64,000 nt of DNA, from assembly GCA_951217055.1 (NCBI GenBank), contig OX578277.1, forward strand, positions 102,675,511-102,739,510. The letters are read 5' to 3'. Positions within the stretch are counted from its first letter, which is position 1. Every line of letters starts with the position of its first letter. The stretch comes from Gerris lacustris (Eukaryota > Arthropoda > Insecta > Hemiptera > Gerridae). The notes below the pieces were generated by a model. The model did no database searches. It saw nothing but the letters and a program-made list of their open reading frames with translations, and was not told the DNA's origin. The position numbers and the translations under genes were made by a program. Of this stretch, positions 11,646 through 22,631 are shown piece after piece.

Positions 11646-12393
11646 ATTGAAGCGAGCGTAAGCGAGCTTCTTACATTCAACGAAATATGCATCTTGTCTG
11701 TCTGTCTGTCTGTCTGTCAGTAACGTTTACGAGTGTGACGATAACTTGAGTAAAAGTTGACCAATTTAGTTGAAATTTGGTATACATGATCTTCTTACTA
11801 ATACTCAGGCTAAGTTCGTTGGACAGCGTGATCCGTCCAAGAGTTCGCGCGCAATGCTCGCATAAACGTGAGCTTCAAATTTAAAATTGGAATTTCAGGA
11901 CGGGAAAAAATTCTATCATCACCTACTCGATGAGACGAACATTTTTTTCAAATAACATTGTGTAGTAAAACCAACAACGACACTGCTATGAATTAATAAA
12001 GATCGCTAAAACTATTAAAGCGGACCTAAACGTTTAAAATAGAAAAAACAACCTTTTTACCGATATCTTACGTTCTAAAGTAACGATCTTAATAAAACTT
12101 CATGTACATCGTCTAAAGTACAATTGAAACAAGTATGTAAAATTTCAACGTGATACATGCAGTAGTATTTGAGTAATCAAGTGATACATTTATAATATTA
12201 GTTTAAAAGCTATTCCGGGTGGTTAAGATTCTTATAGTCGTTTTGTGTGTAGGTTTGTTATGAAGTAAAGCTTTGTACCAAGTACCCCCACTCTACCCCT
12301 CACTACCCTCTTCCACTAATCTTCAACTATGACATTCATCATGATTAACAAATTTCAATATTCAGTATTTTATTGCAATACGCTCGCTTCAAT
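11646..12393. mobile_element. TIR element, family Z (748 bp), with TGTC core
   Basis: The left end ATTGAAGCGAGCGTA and right end TACGCTCGCTTCAAT are exact inverted repeats of 15 bp. Just inside the left end is ATGCATCTTGTCTGTCTGTC. A second, less complete copy is at 53586-53850. No transposase frame is seen. It lies in the last receptor intron. Confidence 0.82.
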
Positions 12394-12439
12394 GATAGAG
12401 CCACGCGATGCCTAGTTTGTTTTGTACTAATTTAATTTT

Positions 12440-12930
12440 TTTAGGGTCCGTGGCCAAAACGAAGACCTTTATACATTCCTGCACTTGTCTGTCTGAAGCT
12501 CACCTGATCTCCAAAAGTACTACACTTTGCAGTTATGTTATGTATAATAACCCAATCACAGGAAAATTATAGGGAAACCCTAAAAAAGCATCCCTCAAAA
12601 ACTAGGATGTTAGAGGGGTAGAATTTTTTTAAACAGAAATACACCATGTGGGCGCCCTGAGTACAAATATATATTTGGTTTGGTTTTTGTACCAATTTAT
12701 ATTTGAAAAGTGTTTTTCGTGTCCCCCCTTATTTTTTTTTTTATTTTTTAACAAATCAATGAAAAAGTCAGTTACTAAGTCAGAATTGAAATGACCCCCC
12801 CCCCCCCCCCCCTTGAAATTTTTTTTAAACATTTATTATCCTTGATACGGATTAGACACTTCAAAGTGGTTTCATTGTGTTAGGACAAAAAATAAGGGTT
12901 TCGAGATGTATCTACAAAACCCTAAAAATG
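12440..12930. repeat. Repeat remnant starting AGGGTCCGTGGCC, with poly-C tract
   Basis: AGGGTCCGTGGCCAAAACG followed by CTTGTCTGTCTG has the same layout as the other (TGTC)n-core families; a possible right end is AAAACCCTA near 12920. An 18-base C run lies at 12795-12812. Boundaries are uncertain. Confidence 0.45.
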
Positions 12931-13160
12931 CATCTAAAGGCATTTGTTTGACGACATTATAAAAATGGCTCAAAAGTAATAGTTGAAACAAACTTTTTAA
13001 TGGCAGCCATCTTGATATGGCTTGGTCAATTATGCTGGTTAACGAACTCGCCCTATTTCTACAATTGACTTCTGACTCTTTGTGTTTACTAAAAGCACAT
13101 ACTTGGGAAATTTATTTAAATATACACATTTACAAATCAACACAAATAATAAATACTTAC

Positions 13161-13253
13161 CATATGTTTGATTGAGAATTAAAAGTCCATGAAACAAGTT
13201 CTGCCACCCAGTTAACACCCATAACAATGAAGAGTTTAAGATAGAGGTTGAAT
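13161..13253 (-). CDS. Methuselah-like GPCR, TM6 exon
   Basis: A 93-base minus-strand exon between acceptor TTTCTAG and donor GTAAGT. It reads FNLYLKLFIVMGVNWVAELV followed by SWTFNSQSNI and the first two bases of a Trp codon. The GVNW motif in a hydrophobic helix is characteristic of TM6 in methuselah-type receptors. The first base completes an Arg codon (AG+A) left open by exon 15470-15635, and the last two bases are completed by exon 10743-11001, so phases agree on both sides. The ATG-initiated frame 13039-13227 is the same region read past its splice site in another frame. Confidence 0.87.
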
Positions 13254-13373
13254 CTAGAAAATAAAAAAATTATAATTAGCAGTCTCAAAACAATAGAATA
13301 ATTGTGAAATTCTTTAACATGTTAAATGATGTTTCTATCGTATTCAATGAAATTCATTTATAAAATAATTTCA

Positions 13374-13870
13374 AGATAAAAATAACTTTTTATATACTAC
13401 GTTTTTAAATTTTCTGTTGAATCATATATAATGTTGATAATATAATTGTTATTGTTGTATAATATATAATGTTAGTGAAAAAAAAACAGTTCCGAATTTA
13501 TTTACTTCACATAAATGACAACCATCTAGAGAGCTGATCTTAAACCTGTACAACGGATCTATCCAACACCAAATCTAAAGCGTGCCATCAATATATTTGA
13601 AATAATATAAATAATATAATCGATAAATAATATAATCGATATTTCCTGTTTTTGCTGTCATTCAATGTTTATCTATCACAAATTTGAGACCCGTCAAAAT
13701 GAAGATTGCGTAAATATGGGATATAGCAAAACAAATAAAATAACTTGCGGATTTTTTCCGAACTAACTTTCCGTACAGCAAAATTTGCTGAAAACCAATT
13801 AAATTCTGCTGAAAGATGGCTAAAAGTATTAAAATAATGCATTGTCATCGTGTTCTGAGCTATGCTAAAA
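13374..13870 (-). repeat. 500-bp dispersed repeat, inverted partner of 46046-46549
   Basis: Almost the whole segment matches the reverse complement of 46046-46549 with only small differences. Shared landmarks are ACAGCAAAATTTGCTGAAAA, TCATTTTGACGGGT (reverse strand) and CTAGAGAGCTGATC. No long frame or domain is seen, so the class is unknown. It lies in the TM5-TM6 intron. Confidence 0.85.
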
Positions 13871-14036
13871 GTTTCAAATGTCTAGCTATTCGGGAAGTTA
13901 GTTAGAAATCGATTGCCAGATTTGTACCGGACAAACAAACAAACAAACAAACAAGATTGCAAGCTAATAAAAACGTAGTAATTAATGGGCTTATTATATT
14001 AAATAATTTTTATTTATTATTTATATAGTTTGTTCT

Positions 14037-14290
14037 TAGGGTTTCGTTGGTAAAACCAAAAAAGAAACCCTTATAGTTTCGTTCATGTGTCTGTCTGTCA
14101 CTCTGTACGGTTCCAATAACTTTTGAATAAAAAGAGATAAAAACATGAAACTTTCCAATATTACAAATCGTTTTGACGCGCACACAGGAAAAATATAGCG
14201 AACTTAAAATTATTTAATTTAACCCAAAATTTGATTACATCCAGAGAACAATTTGAGAATGATATGTTTCTTTAGAACAAGCTGTGGTTC
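14037..14290 (+). repeat. AGGGTTTCGTTGG family, left part
   Basis: It starts AGGGTTTCGTTGGTAAAACC, continues AAAAAAGAAACCCTTATAG (a terminal hairpin with the start), then CTGTCTGTCACT, TACGGTTCCAATAACTTTTG and TTTTGACGCGCACACAGGA. The same order is found at 35381-36068 and, inverted, at 62640-62850. Confidence 0.8.
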
Positions 14291-14507
14291 TTTGCTAAAG
14301 TTGAAATCAATAGATTCTTCCCCAATTTAGTGTGTAGTCTTCTGCTGGTAGACTCATAATAAACAGCTTGGTTTTCCGGTGAAATCTTCATCACGAAGGG
14401 CTTGCAACCCCTTCGTGATGCAGATTTTAATAGAATAATTGTGAAAATCTTTAAAATGTTAAATGATCTTTCTATCGTATTCAATGGAATTAATTTATAA
14501 AATAATA

Positions 14508-14930
14508 GTAATTATAAATTTTAATTTAAATCAAATTATAATTATTATTAACAACGGGAGATAGACAGAGAAAAATAGACTCCAGCGGGACTCGAACCAC
14601 GGGCCTCTATATTTCCAGTATAGCGCTCTTACCAACTGAGCTACAGTTAAGAATAATTTCCTCTGTCAATAACGATACCTAATCCCGAATTAAGCTTTCA
14701 ATTTTCCATAAGTCTAGGAGTCGACATTTACGGCAATAGAAATAGACCGAGAAATATCCTTATAATTATAATGTACCCAATTGGTACCTGTACCTTGTAC
14801 AATCAATTAGAAATTCATTTTTAAGTTTTTGGTAGTATTCATATTACAGAAAGTTTAAATTTTAATTTAAATCAAATTCTATCTCCCGTTAATAATAATT
14901 ATAATTTTATTTAAATTAAAATTTAAACTT
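14508..14930. mobile_element. Inverted-repeat element enclosing a tRNA-like sequence
   Basis: About 50-bp terminal repeats: left ATAATTATTATTAACAACGG then GAGATAG, right CTATCTCCCGTTAATAATAA. The arms extend into ATTTTAATTTAAAT. Downstream, GGTAGTATTCATAT and ATATGAATACTACC (14830-14960) form a second inverted pair that overlaps the right end, so exact limits are unclear. A shorter relative is at 41860-42030. Confidence 0.7.
14579..14649 (-). ncRNA. tRNA-like pseudogene inside a transposon
   Basis: On the minus strand: TAGCTCAGTTGGTAAGAGC (A box with a perfect D arm), an anticodon stem CTATA/TATAG with loop CTGGAAA, then GGTTCGAGTCC (B box). The loop would place GGA as anticodon. The acceptor-stem halves do not pair and the T stem has mismatches, and a Ser tRNA would need a long variable arm, so it is not a functional tRNA. 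It is best read as a tRNA-derived Pol III promoter segment. Confidence 0.7.
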
Positions 14931-15469
14931 TCCACAATATGAATACTACCAAAAACTTAAAAATGAATTAGTAATTATAAAATAAATGGGCATATTATAT
15001 TAAATAATTTTTATGTTTCTTTTTTAATTTAAGGTTTGAGAACCAAAATTTGATAACATCCAGGGTACAATGTGGGTACGATACATTTCTTTTGAACAAG
15101 CCGTGGTTCTCTGTCAAAGTTGTAATCAATAGAGATGTCTTTGTCAATCCTCTACACCCCTAAAGAGGTAGAAGAGGGAAAAAAGTAGGTAAGTACAAAA
15201 TAAACTAAGTATTTTTGCATAATATGTGCTCTAACAAATGTGTTGAGGCATGGGTATAATTATTTCTGCTCTGATAAATGTCTCTAATGAGATAAACGGA
15301 ATCACTGCAGTGCGTCTGTTAGGCCAGATAGCTAATCCCTTTTATTAGGGTGATCCCTATCCCCCTATATAAGGGATCCTCAAATTTTATAATGAGAAAA
15401 CCACTGTCTTAATGTAATATAGTACTAAACAAAATTAAGTATAAAGAAAAGGAAATGAAATAAGTTTAC

Positions 15470-15635
15470 CTCTCCCTATCTTTTGAATCATGGCGTTTAG
15501 AGTCTTCTGATTTGAGGACCTGAGTCTCCCTGGTGTGAAGAAATATTTTCTTAGCAGTAAATCCAAACATGATGAGGTTTGCCACAATCAGGACTGCTAT
15601 TGGTCCATACATGTACAGCCAAGTACTTGCTGCAG
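15470..15635 (-). CDS. Methuselah-like GPCR, TM5 exon
   Basis: A 166-base minus-strand exon from acceptor TTTGAAACAG to donor GTAAAC. With one base from the preceding exon it reads TAASTWLYMYGPIAVLIVAN, then LIMFGFTAKKIFLHTRETQ and a charged stretch ending SKDRER. WLYMYGP at the start of TM5 is a family hallmark. The charged part is the third intracellular loop, where G proteins would couple. Phase 1 in and phase 2 out match its neighbours. Only 100 bases separate the acceptor from the transposon nest at 15736-17219. Confidence 0.88.
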
Positions 15636-15735
15636 CTGTTTCAAAAATCATGTTAAATTAATTACATTTATTTACTTTAATCGTGGACACATTAGTTTTT
15701 ATTAACTTGATATATTTTTTTTAATTGTACTTTTA

Positions 15736-17219
15736 GGCGAGGCGCACACCGGAGGCAAAGACAGGTGTAAGACAAAAGTCCTCCAGCCTAGGAGATGTCC
15801 CGATTAGGGATGGGCGGAACGGAACGTAACTATAATAATAACTAGTTCCAGTGTTGGAACGGTTCCATTCGTTCCAAGATTTCATGGAACTACGTTATTT
15901 TTGGAACGACTTTGAAGTTTTTATTTTACTGTCAAATTTCATTTAGTTAATAAATTATTATTGTTTGAAATTTGTTACCACCATTTTACAAAAAAATAAT
16001 ATCTTTTAAGAATTATCGAGCAAAATAATACGAAACTTAACTGATTAAAGGGGAAACGGAAACGATAAAACAGTAACTAAACCAAACAACCAACTTAAAG
16101 GGAACGTTAAAAACTCGTTTCTCTTGGAACGAAACTAATGATCTTGTTTCCAAGCGCCAATACGTAACGTGTAACGTAACTGAAAAGAGGAAACGGGAAC
16201 GAGATAACGTAACGAAACTGTAACTCGGAGGGAACGTAAAAGATTCGTTTCGCGAGGAACGAAAACTATAGTTTCGTTCCAAGTTCCAGTTCCAGCCAAG
16301 CTGGAACGTAACGTGTGTGTCTTATAATGTCTTATATAGTAGAGTAGAGTAATGGAGTGGGGATGAGAGCTCGAGTCTCGGAATCACTCCAGTTATAGTG
16401 AAGCGTTATCTTTTTCTCTTTCAGAGACATTGATCTCACCTTTGCCGCGTTTTTTCTTTTAGGTCCATAGTCAACTTCCTCTTGTCGCTTTCGCCCTTCG
16501 CCACTCGTTTCGTTTTTTTAGTTTTGTTTTCCGCTTTAGTAAATAGTAAAAATACGAAATAAACAGATGAAATTTAATTTGTTTTTTGTTTAGTTTTAGG
16601 ATCTCGTTATGGAAAGAACATATTCTAGTGTTTAAAAATATTATTTATACTGGTATAAAATATACTTTTAAGTAGTTACCATAATGTTGTATCATAAACA
16701 TTTTTATTATACTGTTTACTTGGTAGCAATTAAAATATCAATATAAAAAAATAAATAAAGAGATCTTAATATTATTATAAAGTTTGTATTTAATTTCAAC
16801 TTTTCATCGTCAGCGTCAGTGAAGAGTGGAACTATTTATTAAAGAAACGGAACTTATTGTAGAACGAACCTGGACTAGACTCAGGAACACGTGAAGGATA
16901 AGAGAAACTGTTTCTTAGGAACATAAACTGATACGTTCCAAAAATAACTAGTTCCTGGAACTAGTTATTGGTTTGGAACGAAACGTTGTAACTCGTTCCA
17001 CTCATGGAACCGTTCCTCCCATCACTAGTCCCGATACATTTTTGTCCGCAGACAGTTATGCAAAATGCACAGCAATTTCCACGAGATCCATTTCCCTGGC
17101 TATAAGATATGCAACTGTCATGCCTCCAGTGTGCAAGGCTCTAGCAACAGAAGGCAGACACAACGAAGACAGTTCGGAAACACTCTGCAGACTGTTTTGT
17201 CTCAAGTGTGCGCCTGGCC
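15736..17219. mobile_element. Harbinger-like MITE, split by a hAT-like element
   Basis: Ends GGCGAGGCGCACAC and GTGTGCGCCTGGCC form a 14-bp terminal repeat with one mismatch. TTA at 15733-15735 and 17220-17222 fits the 3-bp TWA target duplication of PIF/Harbinger. Net length without the nested hAT is about 250 bp. No transposase. Confidence 0.82.
15805..17027. mobile_element. hAT-like MITE (1223 bp) rich in GGAACG/CGTTCC
   Basis: An exact 8-bp duplication GTCCCGAT (15797-15804 and 17028-17035) flanks ends TAGGGATGGGCGGAACGG and, reverse complemented, TAGTGATGGGAGGAACGG. Both outer thirds are packed with GGAACG and CGTTCC words on both strands, while the middle (about 16320-16860) is plain AT-rich. 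No transposase frame is seen. It is nested in the Harbinger-like MITE. Confidence 0.92.
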
Positions 17220-17222
17220 TTA

Positions 17223-18329
17223 AGAGAGTTTAAGTGAGCAATTTAGGCCTATCCCAAACCCCTTAAGGTGATTAAATATATGAGGAAAACCATTTTTGGA
17301 AAGATACTAGGTTAGTCTAAAACACTCATGCTAAAAAAGAATTTGACACTTAACTATATACAACAAAGTGAGTAGGTAAATATAACCGTGATTAATGCTC
17401 CACAGAGGTATTCAAGTCTATTCCAAACATTGCTTTGCTGTATTTTACGCATCAAAAGTACAGCTACAGTTTGAGGGAGCCAATGAGAGTTCAGGATTTT
17501 AAAATCCTAAACTCTTATTGGTTATTGGTTCCCACCCCACTTTTTTACTCCCCGTGCTGCCAACGCACTAACAAACATTTGGCATAAACTTCAATGATAA
17601 ATTTATAGTTAAAACATATATTTTTCTTCGGGATAGTAGAAAGGGGGTTCACAAAAAACCAAAATGAGTGAAAAATAACTTTTTTCTTACTTGTTTCGTT
17701 TATGATACAACTGTTTTGATTTTAATTAGTTTTATTGGGCATTAGGCAAAAGCTGGTTTCCTCTATTATAATTATAATTTTTTTAAATGTGATAATAAAC
17801 TTTAGTTTGATATTTGATTGTATTTATTCACAGGGTGTCTCAAAAAGGCCAGAACTCCTGGATAAGTTGGCAGGGTCTTGTTTTAGTTAAAAATATTAAA
17901 TACAAAAGTTATCAGAACTGCGGAGGCAGACCTTATAATGACCTTAAATTAATAAATTAAGACCTTAATTTTTCTAGTAGGAACCCCTATAAATATCAAA
18001 AATAACATTATTGTTGATACCAACTGTTACGCCTGAGTGTCTAGAAGAAGTAGGTGCAGTACCTACCCTTCTCCCCCCAAAGCATTCCCACCAGACCCTA
18101 CCAAAATGGTACCGTTTGACTGCCACAAATAAAGTTACTTTATGATAAAGTTACTTTAGTAGAAAGTTATTTCTTTATTATAGATTTTTTTTTTTTTTTA
18201 AATATAACAAATTTTCTCTTATTTATTTATTTATTTTTTTTTTAATAAATATTAGATAAGTTAGTCACTTTTTAATTTTAATTAATTTTGTTACAAAATG
18301 TCAACTTATTAATTTAAAGTTTAACTTAC
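17223..18329. other. Intron sequence; no gene
   Basis: Within the TM4-TM5 intron. A short palindrome AGGATTTTAAAATCCT lies near 17492-17508 and a transposon-like end CAGGGTGTCTCAAAAAGGCC at 17833 has no partner found. T-rich tracts lie around 18187-18245. Confidence 0.5.
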
Positions 18330-18517
18330 TTTTAAAGAAACACTTATCAATTCCCATTTGTGGTTTGAACTTGTTATGAATGGAGAGTAAAGGAGTGAAG
18401 TCCGCTACAAGGGTAGCCGTGAGGATGAGAAGAGGACATCCCCACGCGTATACAGAATATAGCAAGAACTTCTTTAAATCTCTTTCTCTAACTGATCCTC
18501 CTGGCTTCTTCAGAGAA
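18330..18517 (-). CDS. Methuselah-like GPCR, TM4 and second extracellular loop
   Basis: A 188-base minus-strand exon, acceptor TTTTTTAG, donor GTAAGT. It reads SLKKPGGSVRERDLKKF, then LLYSVYAWGCPLLILTATLV (TM4, with the YAWGCP motif), then the loop to MGIDKCFFK. The Cys near its end is in the usual position of the ECL2 cysteine that bonds to TM3 in this class. The first base completes a Ser codon from exon 42291-42369; the last base starts the Thr codon of exon 15470-15635. Confidence 0.9.
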
Positions 18518-19189
18518 CTAAAAAATAATACAAACAATTTATTTAATTAGGACAATTTAAGTGATACATTAGACAGCAATATTCAATATTATAAGTCTAA
18601 TAATTAGTTATTTATAAATAAACATTAGACAATACTAAAAAAAACAACACTAATACATAATAAAGGTTTAAATTGTTTCAGAGATGATTAAAAAAGTTGC
18701 TTTATTACTGTAAACGTAATGACTGCCAAAAATCACAGTATATATGATTACGTTATTTAGTCATTACAAATCTCAAAGATTTGGCACTTAACTAGAAGAA
18801 TATGTAACGTGCCTCACCTCTCCAGCAATAGAACTTAAAAAGAGGTTGTTAATGATAAGCTTTTACTTGCAATGATTATACCATAAGCAACTCTAACGCA
18901 GTAATGCCCGAAATACCGCTGTAAAAAAAGAAAATAGTATTGCCGAAAGATTACTTCTTTTCTTATAAAAATGCAACTTTAGTAGTAGTTGGAAGTGGGA
19001 TCTCCTAATTTTAATAGTTGGCTAAAGAACCTCGTGTATAATACTGCTGGAAGTTTTCTTTCATTCTTAAAAAAATCTAAACGTCTTCTTTTTTGATTTA
19101 GATAAAAAGATATAGATAGACTTGGTTTTAGGTTTGTCAATAGTTACAGTATGCCCGTTGTGTTACAGTATGCCGTTGTCAAAAGAGTT
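18518..19189. other. Intron sequence, no gene or clear repeat
   Basis: Start of the 23.8-kb intron. Nothing recognised. Confidence 0.5.
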
Positions 19190-19345
19190 GTGCCTTTTGA
19201 CACACAGATTGGCCAACCTAAATGAGGAAAATATAAAGCCATTAGCCTGGGGGAGGTATGTATAAAGCCATTTTTATTTGCCTAGTTGGCCAGACCTTCT
19301 AGAATTCAAAATCCTGACCTCTCACTGGCTCCCAACCCGAATTTT
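19190..19345 (-). mobile_element. Diverged copy of MITE family Q, reverse orientation
   Basis: TTTTGACACACAGATTGGCC, then AAAGCCATTAGCCTGGGGGA and TGCCTAGTTGGCCAGACCTT reproduce, on the opposite strand, the order of the copies at 6445-6638 and 25521-25722. The right end is less clear. Confidence 0.65.
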
Positions 19346-20280
19346 TTTGGATTTTCCCACGCTTATAATGCGTAAACTGTAATTACGATCACTGCCTTGA
19401 TTACTTGGCTTTTGGAAAATGGTAAAATGAAAACTTTTATTTTTTTCAAACTAAAAGATTCTCCTGTTAAAACTTTTATCACCAATATTTCATGACCACT
19501 TTGGGCAGGCAAAATTAATTTACCTTTACTGTTGTAGAAATGGATGATAGCTTGTATCACTCAGACTTATCGGCGATTGGTTTGTCGGGGTATCCTAGTG
19601 GCAATCCCTACTTTATGAATTGTTTTGTTTTGTTGTTATGATGTACTATGTTACATTGTCCTTTTTGTTTACAAGTGTCAGCCAAAATGTAAAATAGGAA
19701 CTGCAGAAGTGAATAAAAGATTTTGTTATACAGGGTGGAGCGCGGCAGACATATGAATTTGAAAATGTAATAAAACACAGAATGTTACAAAATAATTTTT
19801 AAAAAAAAATTTTTCCTGATTTAATAACATGGGAAATTTAAATTTACCTAGATTTAAACAAAGTATTGGATAAGTGGTTCCCCTCACACTCCAATAAAAC
19901 ACTGATTAATTTATGCATCCATTCATACTATTTATTTTAAAACAAAATTAATATTTGTAATAATTTTTTAGTTTGATCAACATATGTTGAGCAATATTAT
20001 AGCTTGCTCGCTTATTCCAATAAAAAAATTAAATATGTTAAAATAAAATAATTGTTTATTTTTTAATGATAATATCTGGAAATTTAATCAATTGTCCACT
20101 TTTATAGCTAAATAAATCATTCATATTAGTTGCAATCCAATGAGTAATTTTCAAGTTTTTCTTGTGAAAAGATTAATAATTTAATCTCAAGTTGTATTGG
20201 CAATACTGAATAATTAATCAGCAGATATTCTTATAAAATTTAATGAACGGGGCATTTTTCCTTGTTTCTTATAATTATAA
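19346..20280. other. AT-rich intron sequence
   Basis: At 19733 CAGGGTGGAGCGCGGCAGAC looks like a transposon end, but no second end was found. No coding signal. Confidence 0.5.
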
Positions 20281-20282
20281 TA

Positions 20283-20417
20283 GGTTTGTTCCAACCACAC
20301 TTCAAACTAGTTCCAAACTGTATGACGCATGCGCATTAGCGAAAAACGATCAAGTGTGGTCCGATGCGCATGCGTCAGACAGTTTCAAACCAGTTTGAAG
20401 TGTGGTTGGAAAAAACC
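20283..20417. mobile_element. MITE family M, copy C (135 bp)
   Basis: GGTTTGTTCCAACCACACTT and GTGTGGTTGG ... AAACC ends with TA on both sides. The interior holds GACGCATGCGCAT and ATGCGCATGCGTC facing each other. Confidence 0.88.
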
Positions 20418-20600
20418 TAATGAAAGCTGTTTAAAATGTGCTGTTTATGTGTCAATATTATGGTAAATCGTAAGTGTGAAAATGCTTTACCTGGGGGTGT
20501 AAACCAGATATAGAGGGTTATTAAAAAATTTCATACTGACTCAATTTCATACTGATATATTTTCATGAATTATATTTGGTACGAGAATGATCTACATATA

Positions 20601-21046
20601 GTCCAGGAGATAGCATGCAAAAAAGTGTCTGACTAACATCAAGCTAGAATTTGGTCTTCAAGTGAATCATTCAGTGCTTATTAAGAATATATGGTCGGCT
20701 GAGTTTGTCTGCGGGACATGGCTTGGCAATAGGCATTTGAAAAAAACAAAAAGGTGGAGAGCGGCCATGTACCGCCAATTATTGTGGACAGTGTGATTTT
20801 CAAAATCCTGTGTACAAAGTGACTTAAGTATTCAGGATCATGAAAATCACACTGTCCACCATAATTGGCGGAACATGGCAGCTCTTCAATGGTTTGCTTT
20901 TTTCAAATGCCTCTTGCCAAGCTATATCCCACAGACGAACTTAGCCGTCCACACATTCTTAATAGGCACTAAAACATTAACTTGAATTAATTTTAAGATT
21001 AACTAGATTAAAGTGTCTGCACTTTTTTGCACGCTATCTCCTAGAC
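20601..21046. mobile_element. Long-TIR MITE, family P, copy 3 (446 bp)
   Basis: GTCCAGGAGATAGCATGC at the left and GCACGCTATCTCCTAGAC at the right, TA on both sides. It is shorter than the other copies because the central loop is reduced. Confidence 0.85.
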
Positions 21047-21539
21047 TAATAAGAATTGAAAGAGGAGGCCTGAAAGTTTTGAATCTAACCACTAGAGTGC
21101 TCATGTTCCAAAACAGCCATTTCACTGTAGTTGTGAGTAAAAAGGCTACTATGCAGCGGAAGATTTACTGTGTTGGTGATTCCTGTAAAACTGGATTGGC
21201 AACTATAGCTGAGCGTGCCTTTTGTCTCAATTTTAACATTGAACCTATAACTAGAATGAGCAACACTAATTTCCTCACTGTTGGTTAAGGTAGTCCTTTT
21301 CTGCTCGTTCTATTAGTTGACTTTCTAAGGCTTTGCATGAACGTATCTCCAATTTGTCGCACGTTCTCCTCTAATACATTTAGTCTAGTACTCTAGCGAT
21401 CATTTGCGGAACTATGAGCGATTCATAATCGCTATGTAGATCATTCACAAACAATATAAATACAGAAATATAGTGGTATGAAATTGAAATGATCATTGGA
21501 AATAACCCTGTTATCGGTGTTTAGTGTTTAGACAGATTT
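21047..21539. other. Intron sequence, no gene
   Basis: An open frame to 21288 runs out of the preceding element and lacks any recognised feature. Confidence 0.45.
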
Positions 21540-21980
21540 TTTTTTTTTTTTTATAAATGACACCCAAAGACATAGATAAGTAGTAAGTGGATCCTTTGAC
21601 CAAACCCAGGTAGCCTTGTATCAACCCAATACTGGATTGATACCAGACAACCCTTCACACATGATTGAAGTGTTGGTTGGTAAACCATGCCTTAACAGCT
21701 TTGATCTCATTTGACTGATTTTTTTTTTTTATCAAATCACCATTAGAGTGTTGACGATGGTTTTCCAGGCCGAAACCTGATAGTGCTAACTCTTTTGAGC
21801 AGCTTCTCATTTGTTTAAACGGGTGGACATTGAGAGGGGGGCAGGTCCGTGAATCGAATCCAGATCGATCAGAGAAGGTGGTCACCCATCCAACTACTAA
21901 CCACACCCGAAGAGTTTTTCTACTTAACTTCAATGATTGAGAGCTTTTAATATGTTCTCTTACTTGAGCTAGCAAGGCCC
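21540..21980 (-). mobile_element. 5S-rRNA-derived SINE (SINE3-like)
   Basis: On the minus strand the head contains ATCATTGAAGTTAAGTAG and GTGGTTAGTAGTTGGATGGG followed by TGACCACC. These are the middle and 3' parts of eukaryotic 5S rRNA, including its internal promoter region. An unrelated tail follows, with an A run (plus T run about 21720-21730) and then a second, longer A run (plus T run about 21538-21552) that I take as the true 3' end. 5S-headed SINEs are the known SINE3 class. The 5' limit near 21980 is approximate. Confidence 0.8.
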
Positions 21981-22631
21981 CATATCTAGGACAGTAGGTT
22001 CAGATGAATGTGATTACTTCTTGGCTACACCAGTCCACTCTAATTTAAATTATTCTAACATATGGTCATCGATGAAATTAATTTTTCTCCCAGGCATTTT
22101 ATACATGAAAATTATGCTTTTACAAAGAAATAACATACAGATAAATAAGTTGAGCATACATTCTAAATTTACTAATTACTACACCATTGAGTTATACAAC
22201 ATTATTTACCATATACCGAAACATTAATAACCTAATTATTTTAATTGGAAATGTAATGTGCTAATATTAGATGTTGCTAGGTGCATATATATATAAAGTG
22301 CTACCTTTCACCGGTGAAGTGCTAACTGTCATGTATAGTGCTGCTAAATAGTATTTGTTAATATATAGTAGATATTATTGTATAATGTTTTTTATAAGTC
22401 TATAGGAAAGAATAAAATCACTTATTTTGTTAGATATGAAAAAAGTATGAAATCCTTCTTTACTATTGGACGAATGAATGCCATTTATTAGTTATAAGTA
22501 CCTTATTTACATGAAAATTTAGTACCTTATTATTCACTTTCTTTTTTCTACTTCATCTAAATCAGCTATGTAGTTATGGATAGTTCTTTACGGGGAACTG
22601 TAAAATGCACCATTATTTTTAACGAAGTAAA
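21981..22631. other. AT-rich intron sequence
   Basis: No gene; a short TATATATATA tract near 22290. Confidence 0.5.

Noticed and set aside
14579..14649. Functional tRNA gene with anticodon GGA
   Set aside because: Acceptor stem does not pair, T stem is imperfect, and a serine tRNA would need a long variable arm.
17833..17860. Left end of another CAGGGTGTC mariner-like element
   Set aside because: No inverse end with TA was found downstream, so an element cannot be delimited.
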